Assembly: GCF_019285775.1 (NCBI RefSeq)
Contig: NZ_CP079105.1
Location: 2,108,001 to 2,172,000, forward strand
DNA from: Skermania piniformis
GTDB lineage: Bacteria > Actinomycetota > Actinomycetes > Mycobacteriales > Mycobacteriaceae
Direction of reading: 5' to 3'
Length of the DNA stretch: 64,000 nucleotides
Below are positions 54,300 to 62,736 of the stretch, one piece after another (position 1 is the first letter of the stretch; each line of letters begins with the position of its first letter). The translations under genes were made by a program, and so were the position numbers. A model generated the notes under the pieces. It did no database searches and was not told where the DNA came from. It saw nothing but the letters and a program-made list of their open reading frames with translations.

Positions 54300-55721
54300 G
54301 TGACGATCGACCCGGACGACCTCGCTACCTGCCTGCGGGTGCTCGATCAGGCCGCCGCACTGGCCGACGATCACCCTGATTCGGTGAGGGTGCAGCGAGC
54401 GGTCGGGCACCTGTTCAAGCGGCTCAAGCGGCGGCGCCGGCTGGCCGCGCGCGAGACGGTGGCCGCGGCCGACCGGGCGGTGGTCGCGGCCACCGCCACC
54501 GGCGCGCCGGACCGGATCGACGACGAGACAGCCGGGATTCCGTTGCGATCCACCGATCCGGGTGCCAGTGCCGGCACCTACGTTCGGCCGCGCCCGTGCT
54601 ACATCTGCAAGCAGCGCTATCAACAGGTCGACGCCTTTTACCACCAACTGTGCCCGGCATGCGCGACCCGCAGTCACACCAAGCGCAACGCGCGCACCGA
54701 CCTGTCCGGGCGGCGGGCACTGCTGACCGGCGGGCGAGCCAAGATCGGCATGTATATCGCGTTGCGGCTGCTCCGGGACGGCGCGGACACGACCATCACC
54801 ACCCGGTTTCCACGCGACGCGGTCCGGCGGTTTGCCGCTATGCCGGACAGTGCGGACTGGCTGCACCGGCTCTGCGTGGTCGGGATCGATCTGCGCGATC
54901 CGGCTCAGGTGGTGGCGCTGGCCGACGATGTCGCCGGGCGGGGGCCCTTGGACATTCTGATCAACAACGCCGCGCAGACCGTCCGCCGCTCGCCCGGTGC
55001 CTACCGCGCGCTGGTCGAGGCGGAGGCGGCACCGTTGCCGGCCGGTGCGGTGCCGGAGCTGATCGTCTTCGGTTCCACCACCACCGAACACCCGGCCACG
55101 CTGACCGCCGGACTGCGCGCCCGGCTCACCGCGGGCGAGGTCGCCGAGCTGGCGTTGGTCGCCGGATCGGCCACGCCGGAGCGGATCGTCGCCGGTACCG
55201 CGATCGACGCCGGCGGTCTGGTGCCGGACCTGACCCACAGCAACAGCTGGGTGCAGACGGTTGCCGAGGTAGACCCCACCGAGCTGCTGGAGGTGCAGTT
55301 GTGCAACTCGACGGCGCCCTTTCTGCTGATCTCCCGGCTGCGCGCGGCGCTGGCCGCTGCACCGGCCCGACGTAAGTACGTGGTGAACGTTTCGGCGATG
55401 GAGGGTCAATTCGGCCGGGGTTACAAGGGCCCGGGTCATCCGCACACCAACATGGCCAAAGCGGCGCTGAACATGCTCACCCGGACCAGTGCCGCCGAGT
55501 TACGCGAGCGGGACCGCATCTTGATGACCGCGGTCGACACCGGCTGGATCACCGACGAACGCCCGCACTACACCAAGCTCCGCCTGGCCGAGGAGGGTTT
55601 CCACGCGCCGCTCGACCTGGTGGACGGCGCGGCGCGGGTCTACGACCCGATCGTGCAGGGTGAGGCCGGCACCGACCTGTTCGGGTGTTTTCTGAAGGAT
55701 TACGCTCCCGCGCCATGGTAG
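54300..55721 (+). CDS. short-chain dehydrogenase-like protein with N-terminal zinc ribbon
   Basis: A 473-residue protein starting at GTG 54300. An N-terminal helical part (1-80) leads to a four-Cys zinc-ribbon (CYICKQRY ... LCPACATRSH, about 100-124) and then an SDR Rossmann fold (LLTGGRAKIGMYIALRL, about 140-156; LDILINNAAQTV, about 217-228). The usual Tyr-x3-Lys is replaced: after NVSAMEG the sequence is HTNMAKAALNML, with Lys preserved and Thr in the Tyr position. It may lack ordinary dehydrogenase activity or use another residue. Proteins of this layout occur in actinobacteria with unknown function. An insertion at about 235-330 separates the strands of the core. Confidence 0.8.
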   Translation: MTIDPDDLATCLRVLDQAAALADDHPDSVRVQRAVGHLFKRLKRRRRLAARETVAAADRAVVAATATGAPDRIDDETAGIPLRSTDPGASAGTYVRPRPCYICKQRYQQVDAFYHQLCPACATRSHTKRNARTDLSGRRALLTGGRAKIGMYIALRLLRDGADTTITTRFPRDAVRRFAAMPDSADWLHRLCVVGIDLRDPAQVVALADDVAGRGPLDILINNAAQTVRRSPGAYRALVEAEAAPLPAGAVPELIVFGSTTTEHPATLTAGLRARLTAGEVAELALVAGSATPERIVAGTAIDAGGLVPDLTHSNSWVQTVAEVDPTELLEVQLCNSTAPFLLISRLRAALAAAPARRKYVVNVSAMEGQFGRGYKGPGHPHTNMAKAALNMLTRTSAAELRERDRILMTAVDTGWITDERPHYTKLRLAEEGFHAPLDLVDGAARVYDPIVQGEAGTDLFGCFLKDYAPAPW

Positions 55722-55742
55722 CGGCCGCGGTATCGTCGCCGC

Positions 55743-57254
55743 ATGGGCGAAGCCGTCACGTCCCGGAAGTTCACCCGCCGCGACCGGCAGCAGTTCCGCG
55801 GCAAGGTCCGCGAATGCCTCGACGCGCTCGGCAGCATGCTCGCGGATGGCCGATTCGCCGTTGCCGAACCCCGGATCGGGATGGAGATCGAGCTCAACCT
55901 GGTCGACGACGCGATGCAGCCGGCGATGGCCAACGCCGAGGTGCTCACCGCGATCGGCCATCCGGCCGGCGGCGACTACACGTATCAAACCGAACTGGGT
56001 CAGTTCAATATCGAGATCAACGTGGCGCCGGAACCACTGCGCGGCACTCACCTGACCGAACTGGAAGGCGCGCTACGTGATTCGCTGAATCGCGCGAACG
56101 ACCGGGCGACCGGCGTCGGCTGCGGTCTGGCGATGATCGGCATGCTGCCGACGCTGCGGGAGAATCACTTCGATCAGCGGTGGGTGTCGGCCGATCCGCG
56201 GTACGCGCTGCTCGGCGAACAGATCTTCGCCGCGCGTGGCGAGGATATCGAGCTGCAGATCGGCGGTATCGCACTGCCCGGCAGCGATCGGCGCGACCAA
56301 CTGGATCTCATCTGCGACACGATCCTGCCCGAGGCGGCCTGCACCTCGGTGCAGCTGCACCTGCAGGTCGCGCCGGACGCCTTCGCCGCGCATTGGAATG
56401 CCGCCCAGGCATTGGCGGGCGTGCAGGTGGCGTTGGCCGCGAACTCGCCGTTCTTCGCAGGCCGAGCACTCTGGCACGAGACCCGGATCCCGCTGTTCGA
56501 GCAGGCCACCGACACTCGCCCGTACGAGCTGCGGAGCCAGGGAGTGCGGCCTCGGGTCTGGTTCGGCGAGCGCTGGGTGACCTCGATCTTCGATCTGTTC
56601 GAGGAGAATTCGCAGTACTTCCCCGCGCTGCTGCCGGTGTGTTCCGACGAGGATCCGCAGGCGATGCTGGCGCGCGGCCAGGTGCCGGCGCTGCCTGAGC
56701 TACGGCTGCACAACGGCACCGTCTATCGCTGGAACCGGCCGATCTACGACGTGGTGGACGGCCGACATCACCTGCGCCTGGAGAACCGGGTGCTGCCGGC
56801 CGGTCCGAGCATCGTCGACGTGCTGGCCGACGCTGCGTTCTATTACGGTGCGGTGCAAGCCTTGTCCACGGCCGAACGGCCGCTGTGGACCCGGATGACG
56901 TTCGACGCGGCCGCGGAGAACCTCCGCGCGGCCGCGCGGGACGGGATCGACGCCCGGCTGTACTGGCCGGAAATCGGCTGGGTCTCGCCGTCGGAGCTGG
57001 TGCTGCGGCGGTTGCTGCCGTTGGCCGACGCCGGCCTGGCCGCGCACGGCGTGGCTGCGGCCGTGCGCGACCGCTATCTCGGCGTCATCGAGGGCCGTTG
57101 CCTGACCGGGCGGAACGGCGCGGTGTGGCAGCGGGCCGCCGTTGCCGCCCGGGAACGGTGCGGCGACGATCGCGGCACGGCCCTGGCCGGGATGCTCGGC
57201 GACTACCTCGACCGGATGCACGCCGGCCCACCGGTGCACACCTGGACCTGGTGA
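55743..57254 (+). CDS. glutamate-cysteine ligase family protein
   Basis: A 503-residue ATP-dependent carboxylate-amine ligase of the GCS2-like family. Conserved elements are RIGMEIELNLVDD (metal/ATP site, about 44-56), YQTELGQFNIEINVAPEP (about 79-96) and GCGLAMIGMLPTLRE. The C-terminal part has the LRLENRVLPAGPSIVDVLAD segment (about 340-360). The family joins an amino acid to glutamate or a similar acid; this longer form in mycolic-acid bacteria has no established substrate. It follows the SDR gene by 21 bases on the same strand and may be in its operon. Confidence 0.85.
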   Translation: MGEAVTSRKFTRRDRQQFRGKVRECLDALGSMLADGRFAVAEPRIGMEIELNLVDDAMQPAMANAEVLTAIGHPAGGDYTYQTELGQFNIEINVAPEPLRGTHLTELEGALRDSLNRANDRATGVGCGLAMIGMLPTLRENHFDQRWVSADPRYALLGEQIFAARGEDIELQIGGIALPGSDRRDQLDLICDTILPEAACTSVQLHLQVAPDAFAAHWNAAQALAGVQVALAANSPFFAGRALWHETRIPLFEQATDTRPYELRSQGVRPRVWFGERWVTSIFDLFEENSQYFPALLPVCSDEDPQAMLARGQVPALPELRLHNGTVYRWNRPIYDVVDGRHHLRLENRVLPAGPSIVDVLADAAFYYGAVQALSTAERPLWTRMTFDAAAENLRAAARDGIDARLYWPEIGWVSPSELVLRRLLPLADAGLAAHGVAAAVRDRYLGVIEGRCLTGRNGAVWQRAAVAARERCGDDRGTALAGMLGDYLDRMHAGPPVHTWTW

Positions 57255-57282
57255 CGGGCTCGAGCCGAGGCACACTGGACCG

Positions 57283-57669
57283 GTGCTGTACCGACTCCTC
57301 GCCGACGCCACGGTGCTCCTGCATCTGGCGTTCGTGACCTACGTCGTGGTCGGCGGGTTCCTCGCCTGGCGGTGGCGGCGCACGATCGGCTGGCATCTGG
57401 CTGCGGCGGGATGGGGCATCCTCGCGGTCGGCGTCGGGATTACCTGCCCGCTGACGCTGCTGGAGAACTGGGCTCGGCACCGGGCCGGCCAAGCGGGACT
57501 GCCGCCCAGCGGTTTCATCGACCACTATCTGACCGGGGTGATCTACCCCGAGCACGCGCTCGGACTGGTCCGGTTGCTGGTGCTCACCGCGATCCTCGGC
57601 TCTTGGCTCGGTTACCTGTTGCTCGGCCGGCGCCGCGCCCCGGCCCACGACTTCTCGCACACCCCCTGA
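57283..57669 (+). CDS. DUF2784 membrane protein
   Basis: A 128-residue protein starting at GTG 57283 with four hydrophobic helices and the family-typical beginning LLADATVLLHLAFVTYVVVGG. It includes the CPLTLLENWARHRAG stretch (about 65-79) and the DHYLTGVIYP segment (about 89-98). DUF2784 proteins are widespread small inner-membrane proteins without assigned function. It follows the glutamate-cysteine-ligase-like gene after 28 bases. Confidence 0.85.
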   Translation: MLYRLLADATVLLHLAFVTYVVVGGFLAWRWRRTIGWHLAAAGWGILAVGVGITCPLTLLENWARHRAGQAGLPPSGFIDHYLTGVIYPEHALGLVRLLVLTAILGSWLGYLLLGRRRAPAHDFSHTP

Positions 57670-57748
57670 CGATTCGCACCGAAAGCGGTACCGCACCGGA
57701 CGTAACTGTGGCTACCGATCCGCCGCGCCGGTAAGCGAAGATGCAGGG

Positions 57749-58792
57749 GTGTTACCTGCAGTACCTCTGATGGTCGACGTGGACACCGGGATCGACGATG
57801 CGCTGGCATTGCTGTTGCTGCTGGCCAGCCCCGAAGCGCATATTCTCGGCATCGCATCCACGGCCGGTAACGTCACGGCCGAGCAGGTCGCCGCGAACAA
57901 CCTCGCCCTCCTCGATCTGTGTCGAGCCCGCGACATCGAGGTGGCGCTGGGATCGGCCGCTCCCCTGGCGACGCCGCTGCAGACCACCGAGGACACCCAC
58001 GGTCCGCGGGGGCTCGGCTACGCCGGCCTGCCCCGATCGCGGCGCCCGTTGTCGTCGCGTACCGCGGCGCAGCTGTGGATCGACACCGCCCGCAACCGCC
58101 CCGGCGAGGTGGTCGGGCTGTGCACCGGTCCGCTGACCAACCTGGCCTTGGCGCTCCGTGCCGAGCCGGCTTTGCCGCGGCTGTTGGGCCGACTGGTCGT
58201 GATGGGCGGCTCGTTCGACCATCCGGGCAACACCACGCCGGTTGCCGAATGGAACGTGCACGTCGACCCGGAGGCCGCGCAGCAGGTGTTCGCTGCGTTC
58301 GCCGACGCGCCCCGGCGGCCGCTGGTATGCGGGCTGAACCTGACCGAGTCGATCGAGATGCACCCCAGCCATCTGGCCCGGATCGCCGCGACGGCCCGCA
58401 GCCAGCCGGTGGAATATCCGACGCCGGACGATCCGCCGGGCGAGCGGTCCGCCGCGACCAACCCGATCGTGCGGATGCTGTCCGACGCGGTGCGGTTCTA
58501 TCTGGAGTTTCATCGCGATCACGGACAGGGCTACCTCGCGCACATGCACGATCCGTTCGCCGCCGCGGTCGCGCTCGATCCCTCGATCGTCGAGCTGCGA
58601 CCGGCGACGATCGACGTCGAACTCACCGGCACCCTGACCCGCGGGATGACGGTGGTCGACCACGCCGGCCGGTGGGGCAGACCACCGAACGTCGACCTCG
58701 CCGTCTACACCGACCCGGACGCCTTCTTCGACCGGCTGATCGAGCGGGTCGGGAGCTATGCCGCTCGGGTCTACCCGCCCGAATTGTCGTAG
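57749..58792 (+). CDS. ribonucleoside hydrolase (IunH-type)
   Basis: A 347-residue nucleoside hydrolase that cleaves ribonucleosides to base and ribose. The calcium-binding DVDTGIDDALALL (about 9-21), VMGGSFDHPGN (about 151-161), EWNVHVDPEAAQQVF (about 168-182) and the late DPFAAAVALDP (about 270) are the family signatures. The GTG start at 57749 is uncertain; ATG 57770 is possible. It is the last host-like gene before the AT-rich island and is closed by a perfect 8-bp hairpin at 58806. Confidence 0.92.
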   Translation: MLPAVPLMVDVDTGIDDALALLLLLASPEAHILGIASTAGNVTAEQVAANNLALLDLCRARDIEVALGSAAPLATPLQTTEDTHGPRGLGYAGLPRSRRPLSSRTAAQLWIDTARNRPGEVVGLCTGPLTNLALALRAEPALPRLLGRLVVMGGSFDHPGNTTPVAEWNVHVDPEAAQQVFAAFADAPRRPLVCGLNLTESIEMHPSHLARIAATARSQPVEYPTPDDPPGERSAATNPIVRMLSDAVRFYLEFHRDHGQGYLAHMHDPFAAAVALDPSIVELRPATIDVELTGTLTRGMTVVDHAGRWGRPPNVDLAVYTDPDAFFDRLIERVGSYAARVYPPELS

Positions 58793-58805
58793 TTACGCGG
58801 CAGGA

Positions 58806-58827
58806 GGGCGCCGTCTGAGCGGCGCCC
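58806..58827 (+). terminator. strong hairpin terminator at the island border
   Basis: GGGCGCCG (58806-58813), loop TCTGAG, CGGCGCCC (58820-58827): a perfect 8-bp stem starting 14 bases after the nucleoside-hydrolase stop. It lies just outside the 3' end of the AT-rich operon (stop at 58858, minus strand), so it may terminate both converging transcripts. Base composition changes abruptly on its right side. Confidence 0.75.
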
Positions 58828-58857
58828 AGATCCGTCAGAGTGACTACTCCGTCGAAT

Positions 58858-59745
58858 TTAGGTATTTGTTGGTAGAGAAAATTTCTTTGTCGCGAGGTCC
58901 AGCGCGCAGTGTATTGTCGTGGCGCGTAGAATCTCCGGCGATAAGTCATCAATGGATTCGATATCTGGACGCACGAGAACTGTCCGCATCCCTAGGTTAT
59001 GAGCAACTTTAACGTTGCTCGGATTGTCATCAAGAAAAATCATTTGTTCGAATCTACGCCCTAGACGTTTACTCAACATCAGGAAAGAAGTACTACTTGG
59101 CTTAGGTGCCCGTGGAAAGTCTTCGATGGTGACAACCTGGTCAATCATGGTCGCAACGCCTAGCATCATAAGCACTTTTACAACGTGCTTATATGGTGCA
59201 TTAGTAAATACGATACGAGGAAGGGCTATTGCCTCCAGCTTTGACAGTAATTTTTCGTCTGAATGCAGAACTTCTTCATACTGCAACTCGTGAGCATACT
59301 TGAGCGCTTCCGTGAAGTCGACCCCCCACTCGGCTTGCAACCCGCAGGATACCAAGCCGTACTTGGTCAGGAGGCGATCGTACTCAACCAAGGCAGCCGT
59401 TCTATCCATACTTGTTTTCATCATCAGAAAATCAAGGATCCGCCTATCCATCACCTCAATAAGCCCCAACTCACGACCGTAAAGTGTTCCGTCCAGATCC
59501 AGGACAAGAACATCCGACGATCTGCTGTCCGGATCGGCTGTGCGGCGGCAAATTTCAGATCGATTGGATTCAAGCCAGTCCATCGCCGGGTAGCTGGTCC
59601 AGAATAGCGGAGTAGACAACTTCTCAGCTCTTGCTGTCAGCGCGATCCGCGCAGACGACGAAGACAACAAGCGCCAATCACTGTCGTTGGTATTGAAATA
59701 CACCCGATCGGTTGAGCTAGTCCAATCATCTCCACACATTTTCAT
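58858..59745 (-). CDS. HAD-superfamily phosphatase with N-terminal extension
   Basis: A 295-residue HAD hydrolase, third gene of the AT-rich operon. The four HAD motifs are LVLDLDGTLYGRE (nucleophile Asp at about 82), IVFTNAP (Thr at about 178), the Lys of RAPKPSSTSF (about 214) and MIFLDDNPSNV (about 236). The cap region (about 95-165, ILDFLMMKTSMDRTAALVEYD) and overall pattern recall pyrimidine 5'-nucleotidases of the SDT1/YjjG kind. The first 75 residues lie outside the HAD core and have no recognised domain. Its ATG overlaps the radical SAM stop (ATGA). Third codon positions are far richer in A/T than in neighbouring genes, which marks recent transfer. Expected role: dephosphorylating a nucleotide made by the upstream genes (inference). 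Confidence 0.85.
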   Translation of the reverse strand: MKMCGDDWTSSTDRVYFNTNDSDWRLLSSSSARIALTARAEKLSTPLFWTSYPAMDWLESNRSEICRRTADPDSRSSDVLVLDLDGTLYGRELGLIEVMDRRILDFLMMKTSMDRTAALVEYDRLLTKYGLVSCGLQAEWGVDFTEALKYAHELQYEEVLHSDEKLLSKLEAIALPRIVFTNAPYKHVVKVLMMLGVATMIDQVVTIEDFPRAPKPSSTSFLMLSKRLGRRFEQMIFLDDNPSNVKVAHNLGMRTVLVRPDIESIDDLSPEILRATTIHCALDLATKKFSLPTNT

Positions 59746-60397
59746 TCCGACCAGCTTTCCGAGATGACGTCTGTCTCATCCAGGTAGTAGAAGTCACCGC
59801 CGACAACAACATCCACAAAGTTCCGAGCCATCACGAGAATTATAATATAATCTTTCAGCGGGACTTGCGGAAGAATCGGCCTTATTGCTAGCACCGATAC
59901 CAGACCCGCCTGACGAAGCCGAGCTAATAGCCCGACCCGCGATATCGGGGACGGGATTGGCCTCAGTTCAAGAGCGAATATGCCTAGCTGAGATATGCAG
60001 ACACACCCAATAAGAAGACGGCCACTTGCCCTCAGATTCGAGGCTACACGCGACAGGCGTCCAATGCTCTCTTCTGTAATATCGGCACGAGTTGTGAATA
60101 ATATGTCGACCTGAAGATCCGCTAGCATTTCTGGCAGATAAATTGCCGCGTCTTGCCTCGTTGACGCGAACGAATCTGTATCGCCCGATATGTAGACAAC
60201 GGAGTATTCGGTACGGTGCGCCCATAGAAAACGAAGGATTTCAGCAATTTCCAGCGTTGGATAGCCCGCGTAAGCAGCATGCACGTAGCAGAAAGGGCAG
60301 CTATAGGCACAGTATTCGTCGTAGACAACGGCCCGGGACTAACCATCGCTCGACGACCGTCTATAAGGAAGCTAGGCTCCATTGTCGGCTCGCCCAC
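59742..60397 (-). pseudogene. radical SAM protein interrupted by a 1-nt deletion
   Basis: The second gene of the AT-rich operon. The intact frame downstream of the break reads RAVVYDEYCAYSCPFCYVHA, a complete Cx3Cx2C radical SAM cluster site. It continues through TLEIAEILRFL, YISGDTDSF, VDILFTTRADI and PISRVGLLARLRQAGLVSVL to the stop at 59742, with a spore-photoproduct-lyase-like domain plan of about 200 residues. The cluster lies upstream of any start in that frame, which meets TAG at 60339. The start region (GTG 60397 or ATG 60382, reading MEPSFLIDGRRAMVSPG) is in another frame. Restoring one C in the CCC run at 60335-60337 gives a smooth MVSPRAVVYDEYC. So it is either a fresh frameshift or a base-call error. 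It overlaps both neighbours. Confidence 0.8.
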
Positions 60398-61004
60398 GTT
60401 TTCCCGTACTTAGGCCCCAGGGGAGATAAAAATCAGGATTCTCGCTGGTATACCAATAGTAGTCGGGGGCTTGTCCGATGGTTATTGCGTGCTCGGTAAC
60501 AAATAGGGCGGCAGTTTTTATATTTTCTCTAGGTATCCCTTGAGCTGTCAGAGAATCAATGAGGCGCTGTTTCGACTCACCGCTAATAACAACGTCTTCC
60601 AATACTAGCACTCGTTCGGCGCCGGCAGACGGCAGGTCCGCCGGAATAAATGTCTCCCACCGAACCGTGGTGTACCGCTCGCTATATATTGGAACTGAAG
60701 TGAACTCGCCCAGCCGACTCTTAGATACCCCGACATACGTCGGAATGAAACGGTCCGTGTTGGTGAGGTATAGGTTCGCGACGACTCCTACCGAGCCGCC
60801 TGATGAAGAAACGATCAGATCTGGGCTGTATCTCTTTTCGATCTCCTCAGTAAAGTGCTTCATTCCGACGTCGATATCGCTCCAACTGTACGTCCGAACC
60901 TTTTGAGCTAGCTTCCGATTCTCAATTCCGAAGTAGATGCTGAGGAAGATTCCAAAAATACCGACAGCAAACGAGATTACATTTAATATATCGAGGTTTT
61001 TCAA
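60372..61004 (-). CDS. membrane-anchored phosphoribosyltransferase
   Basis: A 210-residue protein, first gene of the AT-rich operon. One N-terminal membrane helix (about 8-28, VISFAVGIFGIFLSIYFGI) is followed by basic residues and a cytoplasmic type I phosphoribosyltransferase fold. Its PRPP loop is VLVLEDVVISGESKQRLID (about 132-150). Upstream of that, VSSSGGSVGVVANLYL (about 65-80) matches the loop that holds pyrophosphate. The acceptor-specific hood is not recognisable. The start is TTG 61004 with AGGGAGA close upstream. The membrane tether is uncommon for this fold, which normally makes soluble purine or pyrimidine salvage enzymes. It overlaps the radical SAM gene by 26 bases. Low GC and divergent codon use indicate transfer. 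Confidence 0.82.
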   Translation of the reverse strand: MKNLDILNVISFAVGIFGIFLSIYFGIENRKLAQKVRTYSWSDIDVGMKHFTEEIEKRYSPDLIVSSSGGSVGVVANLYLTNTDRFIPTYVGVSKSRLGEFTSVPIYSERYTTVRWETFIPADLPSAGAERVLVLEDVVISGESKQRLIDSLTAQGIPRENIKTAALFVTEHAITIGQAPDYYWYTSENPDFYLPWGLSTGKRGRADNGA

Positions 61005-61200
61005 TTCTCCCTAGTTTCAACCTTACGCCCGCTATCGTCAACTAGCTGGCTACTGTTCCGGTAGTTCCGTTGGCCCTTGACTAACATTCGGCCTTCCATA
61101 GTCCACGATTGTAGTAGTTATCTCACGCCAGCCGAGGGCGGTGTCATAGCGTCGTAGCAACGAGTCGTTGAGGAAAGGCTGGGTTGCTGTGGCGCGCAGG

Positions 61201-61340
61201 ATGTTGACGTTCGCGGATCAGGCTGACATCGCGGTCGGGATCGAGTCGGGACTCTCCGACGCCGAGATCGCGAAGAAGATCGATCGGAACCGCACCATCG
61301 TGTGGCGCGAACGACGCTGGCAGGTCCCCGACAACTGGTC
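61201..61340 (+). pseudogene. 5' fragment of an IS30-type transposase
   Basis: The reading frame from about 61201 encodes MLTFADQADIAVGIESGLSDAEIAKKIDRNRTIVWRERR, the typical N-terminal helix-turn-helix of IS30-family transposases (a DR.I..GL..G.S...IA..IGR...V.RE pattern). The catalytic DDE domain is absent: homology stops near 61335, where the following IS3-type element begins. It is therefore a truncated relic. The preceding 160 bases (61005-61167) hold the promoter region of the AT-rich operon and nothing else recognisable. Confidence 0.7.
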
Positions 61341-61376
61341 CACCGGTAGTAGAGCCAGGTTGATTTGGTACCGGTT

Positions 61377-62243
61377 TCAGTTGATCTCGCAGGCCACGGG
61401 TGTGTGGGTGTGCCGGCAGGCGGCAGCGTACTCGGCAGGGGTCAGGTAGCCCAGCGCCGAGTGACGATGCCGCGTGTTGTGCTCGGTCGTGAAGTCGCCG
61501 ATCACGACACGGGCTTCGAGCAGACTGGTCCAGTGGTTACGGTTGAAGCATTCCCGGCGCAGCCGGTTGTCGAAACGACTCGATGTGCCCGTTGTTCCAC
61601 GGCGTTCCGGGTGGAATGTAGGCCAGGCCGACCTTCCCGGCGCAGAACGATTGCAGTGCTTGTGATATCAGCTCGGGACCGTTGTCGAGCCGGAGGATCG
61701 TCGGTGGGCCGCCCGCCCGGGTGAACACCCGGTCGAGCTCATCGACGAGCTTCTCGGCGGTGATGCTGCGCTCGACCAGGTGCAGCAGGGATTCGCGGGT
61801 GTATTCGTCGATCATCGACGCGATCGTGATCGCGGTGCCGTCGATCGTGGAGTCGAACTGGAAATCGATCGCCCACACCACCCGCGGGGCGTCGGCCTCG
61901 ACCTGGGGCGCCGTCGAGATCCCCGCCCGTTTGCGCGGGGACCGGGCACGCGCCTGCAGACCTTCCTCACGCCAAAGCCGGTGAATCTTCTTCTTGTTGA
62001 TCTGCGCGCCTTCCTCATGCCGCAGCACCGCCCACGCACGCCGGAACCCATGACACGGGTGTTTCGTGGCGTAACCGCGCAGCCAGGCCCGCAGATCCGC
62101 GTCCGGGTCCGCCGGCGTCTGCGCGAGCGGGATCCTGCGGTAGGCGGAACGGGCAAGCCCGACCGCTTTACACGCCAACCGCTCCGACATGCCCAACACC
62201 TCGGTGAGCATGTCCACGGCGCGGCGTTTCGCGGCCGGGCTCA
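61377..62243 (-). pseudogene. IS3 orfB transposase, frameshifted
   Basis: The DDE transposase half of the element. The frame reads MLTEVLGMSERLACKAVGL ... VVWAIDFQFDST (first Asp) and RLDNGPELIS (second Asp), up to PWNNGHIESF (Glu). There an extra base in the A-run at 61573-61575 shifts the frame. The remainder (DNRLRRECFNRNHWTSLLEA ... RHRHSALGYLTPAEYAAACR, stop at 61377) continues in the next frame. Removing one base restores a full-length protein. Confidence 0.85.
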
Positions 62244-62522
62244 GAATTTTCCCTTCGCCACCTCGCGCAACGCGTCCTTCTCCAACTCGGCCTCGGCCAA
62301 CAACCGCTTCAACCGCGTGTTCTGCTCACGCAGCTCTTTGAGCTCTTTCGCGGCGTCGGTGTCCATCCCGCCCTAGGCGCGGCGCCAGTTGTACAACGTC
62401 GCCGCCGACACCCCCACCTCGGCCGCGACCTGTTCACCGGTGCTGCCCGCCGCGGCGAGTTCATCCGCCCGCCGCAACTTCCGCACGATCTCCTCCGCGG
62501 AATGCCGTTTCCGACCAGCCAT
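62241..62522 (-). pseudogene. IS3 orfA with internal stop codon
   Basis: From ATG 62522 the frame reads MAGRKRHSAEEIVRKLRRAD ... GVSAATLYNWRRA, then TAG at 62373-62375 (codon 50), then GGMDTDAAKELKELREQN and a leucine-zipper-like EAELEKDALREVAKGKF to TGA at 62241. Homologues have Tyr or another sense codon at the stop position (WRRAYGGM), so this is a one-base nonsense mutation. The product would be the HTH/zipper protein of the element. Confidence 0.85.
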
Positions 62523-62585
62523 GTCTTCATCGTCCCTTCCACCCGCGATTCGCGGGCTACAAGACTCTAAAACCAGACGGACTCA

Positions 62586-62690
62586 TTCACAGGGGACATG
62601 CCACCCGGACTACCGAGAACCATTTTCACGGCCTCGTCCTTGCACTCCGACGAGAACTTCCTACGCGCTGCGCTCCCACAATATTTCCCT
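62586..62690 (-). pseudogene. fragment of another IS3-type orfA
   Basis: One minus-strand frame reads RRKFSSECKDEAVKMVLGSP, the typical start of IS3-family OrfA proteins (RKFSPEFKDEAV-like). It then runs straight into the boundary of the decayed IS3 copy, with no further transposase sequence. A start codon in this frame is not obvious. The fragment probably belonged to an element destroyed by the insertion. The remaining bases to 62736 show nothing recognisable. Confidence 0.5.
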
Positions 62691-62736
62691 CTCCCATTTC
62701 TGTAACCCCCCTACGAGGGATCACTATCCGGAGGAA

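Larger units (their letters stand above)
61350..62585 (-). mobile_element. decayed IS3-family insertion sequence
   Basis: A copy of about 1.24 kb with orfA-orfB order on the minus strand. The ends are placed at weakly matching inverted repeats (about 11 of 20 positions: 61352 GAGCCAGGTTGATTT and, on the other strand, GAGTCCGTCTGGTTT ending at 62584), so the borders are approximate. OrfA has an in-frame stop and orfB has a frameshift, so the element cannot transpose by itself. It separates an IS30 fragment from another IS3 fragment, with no clear target duplication. Confidence 0.75.

Noticed and set aside
58858-61004. Reading the radical SAM gene as a viperin-type antiviral enzyme
   Set aside because: The Cys motif and its context (EYCAYSCPFCYVHA) do not match the viperin consensus, and the protein is shorter; it looks closer to spore-photoproduct-lyase-like proteins.
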